A stretch of DNA of 9,175 bases from NCBI GenBank assembly GCA_045596285.1, contig JAZOCA010000051.1, positions 1-9,175 on the forward strand, read 5' to 3'. Below, one piece after another: positions 1 through 5,773 of the stretch. The stretch comes from HGM11416 sp045596285 (GTDB lineage Bacteria > Bacillota > Clostridia > Christensenellales > Borkfalkiaceae). The translations under genes and the position numbers were made by a program. Every line of letters starts with the position of its first letter. The stretch's first letter is position 1. The notes under the pieces were generated by a model. The model was not told the DNA's origin. It saw only the letters and a program-made list of their open reading frames with translations, and searched no databases.

Positions 1-917
1 CCGATGCCCAGTTGATAGGTGTTGGTGGTTCGTGTAGAAGTTTGGCTCGTATAAGTAAAGTTATGAAGAAAAGCCCCTATTCAATAGTTCATAACTATCA
101 TATCCCAACCGAAGATTTCGAAGTTATTTATAATACTTTAAAAGGCCTTGATTTAGATAAGAAAAAACGCATAAAAGGCGTTTCATCTTCAAGAGCGGAC
201 ATTCTACCCAGTGCGCTTGCCGCTGTTGGTGCTTTTATCAAATATAAAAACTTTAACGAAATTATTATTTCGGGTAATGGCTTAAGAGAAGGGATTATGT
301 TTAACTACGCTATGCCTATTACTGTAGAAAAACCCATAAGTGACGTTTTAACATATAGTTTAAAAACGTTAACAAAGTATTATCGTTGCAACGAAAAACA
401 CGTAGAGCAAGTTTTAAATATTTCAGTCCAACTATTTAAGCAATTACGCGTACTTCATAAATTCCCCCGTCAATATTTAAGAATATTAAAAATAGCTGCA
501 TACTTACATGATGCAGGTACAAGTATTAAATATTACGATTATCAAAAACATAGTAGTTATATTATCTTAAACGCTGCTTTATACGGTATTACTCATCGAG
601 AAATCGTTCTTGCGTCCCAAGTAGTTGCAGTTCATAAAAATGATGATTTCGCTATAAGTGAATTAGTAAGATTTAAAGATTATATTAACGAAACGGACGT
701 TGAAGTTATAAGAAAGTTGGGTATAATTCTTCGTATTGCAGAAAGTTTAGATAGAAGTATGTCTAGTTACGTAACTGGAATTAATTGCGATGTTTTAGGT
801 GATTCTGTAATTATGAAAACAGAACTCGTCGGCGAAGCTACTTTAGAAATAAAGGATGCGATGAACGCGGCTCCTGATTTCAAGCGAATCTTTAAAAAGA
901 ATCTCGATATTTTATAA
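1..917 (+). CDS. Ppx/GppA family phosphatase (exopolyphosphatase-like), 5' end missing
   Basis: The reading frame is open from the window edge (codons from position 3 read D-A-Q-L-I-G-V-G-G), so the N-terminal part of the ASKHA-fold phosphatase domain lies outside the window. Numbering from L at position 12, visible motifs are the glycine-rich IGVGGSCRSLARIS (2-16), SSRADILPSALA (59-70) and SGNGLREG (87-94), which match the second half of Ppx/GppA catalytic domains. From about residue 115 an all-helical HD-like domain follows, with AAYLHDAG (His166-Asp167), His180 and HKND (208-211), as in the C-terminal domain of longer Ppx/GppA proteins. Family members release phosphate from polyphosphate or convert pppGpp to ppGpp; the sequence does not decide which. 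The protein is probably cytosolic. The TAA at 915-917 is followed about 23 bases later by an intrinsic terminator, so this is the last gene of its transcript. Family assignment is firm; substrate is not. Confidence 0.9.
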   Translation, partial: DAQLIGVGGSCRSLARISKVMKKSPYSIVHNYHIPTEDFEVIYNTLKGLDLDKKKRIKGVSSSRADILPSALAAVGAFIKYKNFNEIIISGNGLREGIMFNYAMPITVEKPISDVLTYSLKTLTKYYRCNEKHVEQVLNISVQLFKQLRVLHKFPRQYLRILKIAAYLHDAGTSIKYYDYQKHSSYIILNAALYGITHREIVLASQVVAVHKNDDFAISELVRFKDYINETDVEVIRKLGIILRIAESLDRSMSSYVTGINCDVLGDSVIMKTELVGEATLEIKDAMNAAPDFKRIFKKNLDIL

Positions 918-940
918 AAACAATTAAACTAATTACATTA

Positions 941-994
941 AAAGAGCATTTAACTCATATATTAGGGTATGAGAAAAATGCTCTTTATTTTTTT
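941..994 (+). terminator. Intrinsic terminator after the Ppx/GppA gene, overlapping the next gene's start
   Basis: The 5' arm AAAGAGCATTT (941-951) is perfectly complementary to AAATGCTCTTT (976-986). After a 2x2 AA/AA internal loop, CTCATA (954-959) pairs with TATGAG (968-973), leaving an 8-base loop. A T-rich tract follows (seven T at 988-994). This is a textbook Rho-independent terminator for the upstream gene. Unusually, the next gene's ATG candidates (969 and 978) lie in the 3' arm, and the T-tract is read as hydrophobic codons of its signal sequence. Confidence 0.85.
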
Positions 995-1907
995 ATGCTT
1001 GTTTTTATCGGTATTTAGTATTTGTAATCTGCTATTCGTGCATGTAAAAAATGAAAAGGTGGGTGATGAAGAAGTGAAAAGTATATCTATATGGCATATT
1101 GATGGCTTTGAGGGTGGAAAAGGATCGAGATTATCTTTGCTGAAAAAAATATCAAGTGAATTTTGTAAAGACAAAAGTATTATTGTAACTGTAAAATTGC
1201 ATACCATATATTCTGCAGAAAGTAATTTCGAAAAGGGTATATATCCGGATCTAATATCTTATTCAAACGGGCTTGATATACCTTACTCAAAATTAGTTGA
1301 GATAAATAATGAATGTTATTTGAAATGCTGGGCAATGGGTGGATATCTATATATCACGCGTAAAGGAGTAAGGGAAGAACGAATAATTGTTTCACAGCAA
1401 AAATATACATTGCCAATAGTTGCTATGAGATTAGAGGGTATAAGCCTTCCTATAAAAAAAATTTTGTCTTCAGAAAACGCATATTATGAATTTTTAGCAG
1501 ATAAGAAATGCTCTTTAATAGGAACTCAAAGAGATTTATTTAGATTAAAAAATAAAAATATTGAAGTAAATTATAAACCACTAGAAAAATTTAACGATTT
1601 AAAGCAGTATATATCAATTTTATCTGACGATGGCGGGAATAAAAACATAGCACTGCTTCGAAAATTCGTCGACTTTTTATTAGAAAAAGTTCAAGCTGGA
1701 TATCTAAAAGAAATAGGATTAATGAATGAAACTGGCTATAGTGTACAAAATTGTGACGAGACTTTACAAATATATGAAGGCATTCGATTTGAATATACTA
1801 CAAAAGAATTATCTACTAAATTGCAGATAAAAGAACTTCAGGAATACGCGTTAAAATCGGATAGTCAAATAGAAAGTATAAAAAGTAGTCTAAAACGATT
1901 GAAATAA
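969..1907 (+). CDS. Short, divergent extracellular solute-binding-protein-like protein
   Basis: The 312-residue product starts with a short basic n-region (MRK) and a hydrophobic segment (about residues 4-26), consistent with a signal peptide or membrane anchor. Cys19 follows Phe-Ser-Ile, which is not a good lipobox. The mature part resembles sugar-type ABC substrate-binding proteins of Clostridia: SISIWHIDGFEGGKGSR (38-54), a following 'KISSEF' helix, a PDLISYSNG stretch (93-101), GTQRDLFRLKN (185-195) and a C-terminal KFVDFLLEKVQ...IG helix pair (232-250). These proteins normally exceed 400 residues, so this one is shortened, and no permease or ATPase gene is adjacent. The start is uncertain. 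ATG 969 has AGGG (964-967) only one base away; ATG 978 has better spacing but loses the Arg-Lys n-region. GTG 1074, preceded by AGGTGG (1058-1063), would give a cytosolic form without signal sequence. TAG at 963-965 rules out an earlier start. The role in the cell is unknown. Confidence 0.7.
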   Translation: MRKMLFIFLCLFLSVFSICNLLFVHVKNEKVGDEEVKSISIWHIDGFEGGKGSRLSLLKKISSEFCKDKSIIVTVKLHTIYSAESNFEKGIYPDLISYSNGLDIPYSKLVEINNECYLKCWAMGGYLYITRKGVREERIIVSQQKYTLPIVAMRLEGISLPIKKILSSENAYYEFLADKKCSLIGTQRDLFRLKNKNIEVNYKPLEKFNDLKQYISILSDDGGNKNIALLRKFVDFLLEKVQAGYLKEIGLMNETGYSVQNCDETLQIYEGIRFEYTTKELSTKLQIKELQEYALKSDSQIESIKSSLKRLK

Positions 1908-1927
1908 AGTGATTTTTAGTGTAAAAT
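1899..1927 (+). promoter_or_regulatory. Candidate sigma-A promoter for murB-PHP-whiA
   Basis: TTGAAA (1899-1904) and TAAAAT (1922-1927) are separated by exactly 17 bases, and overlap the end of the preceding gene. The match to consensus is good. However, a start point 6-8 bases after the -10 would fall at the end of the Shine-Dalgarno sequence AGGAGGG (1928-1934), leaving a very short leader. Either the transcript starts unusually early, or this is a chance match and murB is read from further upstream. Confidence 0.4.
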
Positions 1928-1949
1928 AGGAGGGAACAGTAGTATAGTT

Positions 1950-2822
1950 ATGCAACAGTTTATAACTCGTTTAGATAAATTGGGCGTAGAATATTTAACA
2001 GACGTATCGTTATCCGATTACTGTACATATGGTACGGGTGGGAAAGCTAAATTAATGGTTTTTCCCCGTTCATTGCAACAATTGAAAATTTGTACAGATT
2101 GCAATTTCGAAAAAGTAGCTGTAGGGTTTGGTTCAAATTTACTTTTTTCTGATTACGGATATGACGGAGTCATAGTAAACGTAACTAAAATGAATAAAAT
2201 TGAAGTAAAAGGATCTATTATAGTTGCAGAAAGCGGGGCATTGCTTGCAAAAGTGAGAGAAAATGCAGAACTAAACTGTCTTGGCGGTTTAGAGTTTACA
2301 GAAGGTATTCCAGCAACCATTGGCGGGGCTGTTTGCATGAATGCAGGCTGTTTTTCTAAAAGCATAAGTGAATATGTTTCATATGTAGTAACTGATAAAG
2401 GTGTATACAATAATAGGGATTGTCAATTTGCTTATAGAAGCAGTATATTTGATACTAAATGTGATGAAGTAATTTATTCTGTTGCATTAATTTTAAAACC
2501 AAGTGAACACGATATAATTGAAAGTAAAAAGGAAAGGTTTAAAAAACTTCGTAAGAATAGTCAGCCTCATGGTAAAAGTTGTGGCTCTGTATTTATTAAC
2601 GACGGATATTTTGCTGGAAAGGTAATTGATCAGGCTGGCCTAAAAGGTTATAAGATAGGAAATGCGCAGGTTTCAGAAAAACATGCAAACTTTATTTTAA
2701 ATGAAGGAAAAAAATCTGCTGACGTATACAATTTGATTAAATACGTAAAAGGAAAAGTATACGAAACGCAGGGAATAAGACTTAAGGAAGAAATTCGATA
2801 CGTAGGAAGATTTGATGATTGA
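1950..2822 (+). CDS. murB: UDP-N-acetylenolpyruvoylglucosamine reductase MurB
   Basis: MurB is the cytosolic FAD enzyme that uses NADPH to reduce UDP-GlcNAc-enolpyruvate to UDP-MurNAc, the second committed step of peptidoglycan precursor synthesis. The 290-residue protein has the FAD-binding motifs TYGTGGKA (26-33), GFGSNLLFSDYGYDGVIV (59-76) and GLEFTEGIPATIGGAVCMNA (113-132). It also has the active-site segments FAYRSSIF (160-167, with Tyr162 and Arg163), SCGSVF (210-215, proton-donor Ser213) and a C-terminal KEEIRYVG (279-286) carrying the catalytic Glu. The length and the lack of the extra Tyr-loop insertion fit the type II form typical of Gram-positives. The strong ribosome site AGGAGGG (1928-1934) lies 15 bases from the ATG, longer than usual, but no nearer start codon exists and TYGTGG spacing supports this start. 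The stop overlaps the next gene's start, so translational coupling is likely. Confidence 0.96.
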   Translation: MQQFITRLDKLGVEYLTDVSLSDYCTYGTGGKAKLMVFPRSLQQLKICTDCNFEKVAVGFGSNLLFSDYGYDGVIVNVTKMNKIEVKGSIIVAESGALLAKVRENAELNCLGGLEFTEGIPATIGGAVCMNAGCFSKSISEYVSYVVTDKGVYNNRDCQFAYRSSIFDTKCDEVIYSVALILKPSEHDIIESKKERFKKLRKNSQPHGKSCGSVFINDGYFAGKVIDQAGLKGYKIGNAQVSEKHANFILNEGKKSADVYNLIKYVKGKVYETQGIRLKEEIRYVGRFDD

Positions 2823-3588
2823 TTTTGATTTTCACACCCATACAACCTATAGTCACGGTAAGGGAAGTATTTATGATAATGCTTTAAGCGCAAAGCAAAA
2901 TGGACTTAAGGGGATTGCGATTACCGATCATGGTTTTTCGCATCCTGCTTTTGGTATGCGTAGAAACAAACTATCTAAAATGCGTGAAGAATGTGTTAAA
3001 GCACAAAATGATACGGGGATAAAAGTATATCTTGGTATTGAATCAAATTTACTTGGATTAAGTGGTAAAACCGATTTAAACATAGATGATTATTCCAAAA
3101 TAGACGTATATTTGGCAGGTATTCATAAATTTGTTATTTATGATAAGTTGAGTGATTATTACAAACTATTTGCGAGAAACTATTTCACTTCGCTTTTTAA
3201 AGGTACACCTTCTTCATCCCTTATTAAAGACACTACTAAGGTATATATTGAAGCGATAAAAAATAACCCTATAGATATTTTAACTCACTTGAATTTTGGT
3301 TGTTATTCTAATTCGTTAGAAGTTGCAAAATGTCTTGCGGATTACGGAACTTATTTGGAAATTAATACTAAGAAGGTTCATTTATCTGATGAGGAATGGC
3401 AAAATATCGTAGATAAAACAAGCGTAAATTTCGTAGTTGATTCTGATGCACATTCTCCAGATAGAGTAGGAGATGTGAAGATATTTGACGATTTGCAAAA
3501 AAGAATAAATATTCCCGAAAGTAGAATTCACAACATAAACGGAAAGGCTCCCGAATTTCGTTTTGCTAAATTTAAGGGGGAACTATGA
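2815..3588 (+). CDS. PHP-domain metal-dependent phosphoesterase (YcdX/HisK-like)
   Basis: This 257-residue protein is a complete single PHP domain, a TIM-barrel-like fold with a multinuclear metal site that hydrolyses phosphoesters. Expected ligands are present: DFHTH (His7, His9), SHG (His14), TDHG (Asp38, His39), GIE (Glu76), GIHK (His104), THLNFG (His158) and the closing DSDAH (Asp211, His213). I chose ATG 2815 over the in-frame TTG at 2812, because AGGAAG (2804-2809) is then five bases away. This start overlaps the murB stop by 8 bases. The 3' end overlaps whiA by 4 bases (ATGA). PHP genes commonly sit between murB and rapZ/yvcK/whiA in clostridia; their substrate there is not established. 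Histidinol phosphatase is possible by fold, but no his genes are nearby. Confidence 0.88.
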   Translation: MIDFDFHTHTTYSHGKGSIYDNALSAKQNGLKGIAITDHGFSHPAFGMRRNKLSKMREECVKAQNDTGIKVYLGIESNLLGLSGKTDLNIDDYSKIDVYLAGIHKFVIYDKLSDYYKLFARNYFTSLFKGTPSSSLIKDTTKVYIEAIKNNPIDILTHLNFGCYSNSLEVAKCLADYGTYLEINTKKVHLSDEEWQNIVDKTSVNFVVDSDAHSPDRVGDVKIFDDLQKRINIPESRIHNINGKAPEFRFAKFKGEL

Positions 3589-4517
3589 ATTTAAACGAAA
3601 AAGTTAAAATTGAATTATGTAAACTTCCTTACGAACAGAGCTGTTGTAAAGTTGCGTCGCTATCCGCATTCGTAAGAACAGCGGGTAGTATTGTCGCAGA
3701 GGGAAACAAATATGGTTTTTCAGTTTCTGCGTCTTCCGTTTGTTCGCAGTATTATGCTGAAATTACACAAAGTCTATACGGTGCACATCCGATTTTCAAC
3801 GTTGGTGGAAAAAGCACTATTACAGGATTTACCGTGATAGATAAAGAAAGTCTTTCTATTTTAATAGATTTAGGCATTATTAAAATTGAGGATAATGGAA
3901 TAACTGTCGCTATAGAGCCAGATGATTATTTGGTGGAAAATGAATGCTGTAAGTGTGCATATGTTAGAGGTGCTTTTTTAGGTGGTGGTTCCCTGACTGT
4001 TCCTGACGTAAATGCGAAGAATGGAACTACAGGCTATCATTTGGAATTCGTCTTTTCAAAATATCTTACTGCTCAGCATTTTTCTTCTTTACTCGTCGAT
4101 GTTGGTTTTTTTCCTAAACTAATAGAAAGAAAGGGTAATTTTATAGTGTATTTTAAGCAACATGAAGAAATTAAGGATATTTTAGCATATATGGGCGCTA
4201 ATTCCGCCGTTTTGCAGTTTTCTGAACTAGTAATTATACGTGAAATGAAAAACAACACGAATAGGGTAACTAACTGCGAAATTTCAAACGTTAACAAACA
4301 GGTTGAAGCTAGTTTGAAACAATGTAGCGCAATAAAAACAATAGCCGATACGATAGGGCTTGAGACATTATCTCCTGATTTAGAAAAAACTGCAAAGGCG
4401 CGATTAAAATTTAGTGATTATCCTTTAAGTGATTTAGCAGATTATTTAGGTGTTTCAAAAAGTTGTTTAAACCATAGACTTAGAAAACTGGTTGCAATCG
4501 CAGATAGTATAAAATAA
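3585..4517 (+). CDS. whiA: DNA-binding protein WhiA
   Basis: WhiA combines a catalytically inactive LAGLIDADG homing-endonuclease-like domain with a C-terminal helix-turn-helix. It binds DNA and affects cell division and chromosome segregation in Bacillota, and sporulation-linked division in actinomycetes. The 310-residue protein shows the N-terminal domain (about 1-110), the LAGLIDADG-like YVRGAFLGGGSLTVP (126-140) and the linker NRVTNCEISNVNKQ (226-239). The WhiA-specific C-terminal HTH contains LSDLADYLGVSKSCLNHRLR (281-300). The ribosome site AAGGGGG (3574-3580) sits four bases before the ATG, inside the end of the PHP gene, and start and stop overlap as ATGA. Its usual upstream neighbours rapZ and yvcK are absent here. 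A bidirectional terminator follows the stop. Confidence 0.95.
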   Translation: MNLNEKVKIELCKLPYEQSCCKVASLSAFVRTAGSIVAEGNKYGFSVSASSVCSQYYAEITQSLYGAHPIFNVGGKSTITGFTVIDKESLSILIDLGIIKIEDNGITVAIEPDDYLVENECCKCAYVRGAFLGGGSLTVPDVNAKNGTTGYHLEFVFSKYLTAQHFSSLLVDVGFFPKLIERKGNFIVYFKQHEEIKDILAYMGANSAVLQFSELVIIREMKNNTNRVTNCEISNVNKQVEASLKQCSAIKTIADTIGLETLSPDLEKTAKARLKFSDYPLSDLADYLGVSKSCLNHRLRKLVAIADSIK

Positions 4518-4540
4518 ATAAAAAATTTATAATTTTGTAT

Positions 4541-4578
4541 AAAAAATGCTTTTCGATTTTACGAAAAGCATTTTTTTT
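4541..4578. terminator. Bidirectional intrinsic terminator between whiA and the M42 peptidase
   Basis: A perfect 15-bp stem pairs AAAAAATGCTTTTCG (4541-4555) with CGAAAAGCATTTTTT (4562-4576) around a 6-base loop. On the plus strand it ends in eight T (4571-4578); read on the minus strand it also ends in T, from the A-run at 4541-4546. It can therefore serve both convergent genes. The minus-strand stop codon (4577-4579) abuts the stem. Confidence 0.9.
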
Positions 4579-5617
4579 ATTTGATTCCAAGATATAAAAG
4601 AATAAGACTTAAAGTGTTTTTAATTCCGTCAAAATGAGTTCGTTCCATTCCATGTGAAGCGTGAACACCCGTGCCGATTAATGCCCCCGGAATATCATAA
4701 CCAGCAGACCACATAGCACCGATATCCGAACCGTAATAAGGATAAACGTCTACTGCGTAATCTAATCCGTTTTCTTTAGCTAATTTAATAAGTTCAGAAG
4801 TGAAGTCGTAATCGTATGGGCCATGAGAGTCTTTTGCGCAAATACTAACTTTATGTTCGTTGCAATTAAGGTCTTTTCCGATACAGCCCATATCAACGCA
4901 TAACATCTTCACAACGTCATTGGGAACGTAACTTGCGCCGTGGCCAACTTCTTCATACATAGTTATAAGGAATTTTATTGTATATTCGGGAGTTATGTTT
5001 TGATCTTTAAGAATTTTAATTATGGTTAACAAAGCTACAACGCTAGCTTTATCATCTATAAAACGAGATTTCAAGAAGCCTGAAGGTGTAATTGTTGTTT
5101 TAGGATCTAATGCAATATAATCACCAGTTTGAATGCCTAATTTTTGAATATCTAAAGGTGTATTGACAACTTCATCTAAACGCACGTACATGTTTTCTTC
5201 GTTGCGTTGAATTGAATCGCTATCAGAATAAACGTGTTTTGACGGAGCAACTGATAAAAACGTTCCGCTATATTTTTTTCCTTCTCGGGTGATAATGGTG
5301 CAATATTCTCCGTCATATGTAGTTAAAATCGGTCCACCGATTTTTGTAAAACGAATAGTGTTGCCAGAAATGCTTCTAACCATTGCGCCTAAGGTATCTG
5401 CGTGAGCTGCAAGACCAAGACATTGTTTTTTATTTCCATCTAAAGTTAGTATAAAACAACCTTTATTGGTTCTTTCAAATTTTACGTTTAAATCTTCTGC
5501 AAATTCTTTTATTACCTTTTCAATTTCGGTATAATAGCCTGTAGGGCTTGGTGTGTTGAAAATTTTTAAAGCAGTTTGAAAATAGTATTCTTTGTAATCA
5601 TTTAAATTGAATTTCAT
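4577..5617 (-). CDS. M42 family metallopeptidase (glutamyl aminopeptidase/FrvX-like)
   Basis: M42 enzymes are cytosolic di-metal aminopeptidases, often large TET-type assemblies, that trim peptides from protein turnover; some were misannotated as endoglucanases (FrvX, CelM). The 346-residue product has the expected metal and catalytic residues: AAHADT (His72, Asp74), SRFIDDKAS (bridging Asp188), YEEVGHGAS (Glu222 and Glu223), CVDMG (Asp242) and the final HGMERTH (probably His327). The insert between the two parts of the peptidase domain (about 85-170) fits the family's PDZ-like lid domain. I chose the ATG at 5617 because GGGG (complement of 5624-5627) lies six bases upstream; the in-frame TTG at 5629 has no proper ribosome site. 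It is transcribed alone, divergently from nadE, from a near-perfect promoter and toward a shared terminator. Substrate preference cannot be read from the sequence. Confidence 0.92.
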   Translation of the reverse strand: MKFNLNDYKEYYFQTALKIFNTPSPTGYYTEIEKVIKEFAEDLNVKFERTNKGCFILTLDGNKKQCLGLAAHADTLGAMVRSISGNTIRFTKIGGPILTTYDGEYCTIITREGKKYSGTFLSVAPSKHVYSDSDSIQRNEENMYVRLDEVVNTPLDIQKLGIQTGDYIALDPKTTITPSGFLKSRFIDDKASVVALLTIIKILKDQNITPEYTIKFLITMYEEVGHGASYVPNDVVKMLCVDMGCIGKDLNCNEHKVSICAKDSHGPYDYDFTSELIKLAKENGLDYAVDVYPYYGSDIGAMWSAGYDIPGALIGTGVHASHGMERTHFDGIKNTLSLILLYLGIK

Positions 5618-5645
5618 ATATAACCCCAAAAATTATAATATATTT

Positions 5646-5674
5646 ATTATAAACCATACCTAAATGTATGTCAA
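5646..5674 (-). promoter_or_regulatory. Consensus sigma-A promoter for the M42 peptidase gene
   Basis: On the minus strand, TTGACA (complement of 5669-5674) and TATAAT (complement of 5646-5651) are separated by exactly 17 bases. Both hexamers match the vegetative consensus perfectly. The predicted start point near 5639 leaves a leader of about 20 bases before the ATG at 5617, with the GGGG ribosome site inside it. High, probably constitutive expression is inferred. Confidence 0.85.
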
Positions 5675-5706
5675 ATAAAATAATAAATTTTTAGTTCAAA
5701 AAATAT

Positions 5707-5732
5707 TTTACATTGTAAATTTTTGCTTTACA
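5707..5732. promoter_or_regulatory. Candidate operator: palindrome TTTACA-T-TGTAAA plus a third half-site
   Basis: Positions 5707-5719 form a perfect 13-bp palindrome (TTTACA, central T, TGTAAA). A third half-site, TTTACA at 5727-5732, lies 20 bp (about two helical turns) from the first and forms a second inverted pair with TGTAAA at 5714-5719, separated by 7 bases. The third half-site coincides with the candidate -35 of nadE, so a protein bound here could block that promoter. The site lies just upstream of a gene encoding its own Xre-type HTH, which suggests autoregulation. This is inference: AT-rich DNA produces short palindromes by chance. Confidence 0.45.
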
Positions 5733-5756
5733 AATCTTTATAACTTATGGTAAAAT
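5727..5756 (+). promoter_or_regulatory. nadE: Candidate promoter of the HTH-nadE gene
   Basis: TTTACA (5727-5732) and TAAAAT (5751-5756) are spaced by 18 bases, a fair sigma-A match. The start point would lie near 5763, immediately before the TAGAGG ribosome site (5763-5768), giving an extremely short leader. An alternative -10, TATAAC (5739-5744), would give a longer leader but has no good -35 at normal distance. The choice between them is open. Confidence 0.45.
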
Positions 5757-5773
5757 TATTCTTAGAGGTATAT

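Noticed and set aside
12..14. TTG at 12 as the start of the Ppx/GppA-family gene
   Set aside because: The frame stays open to the window edge with family-like residues before it, and the catalytic domain's N-terminal half is missing, so this is an internal codon of a truncated gene.
5618..5629. TTG start at 5629 for the M42 peptidase
   Set aside because: It would place the GGGG ribosome site inside the coding region; ATG 5617 has that site at ideal spacing.
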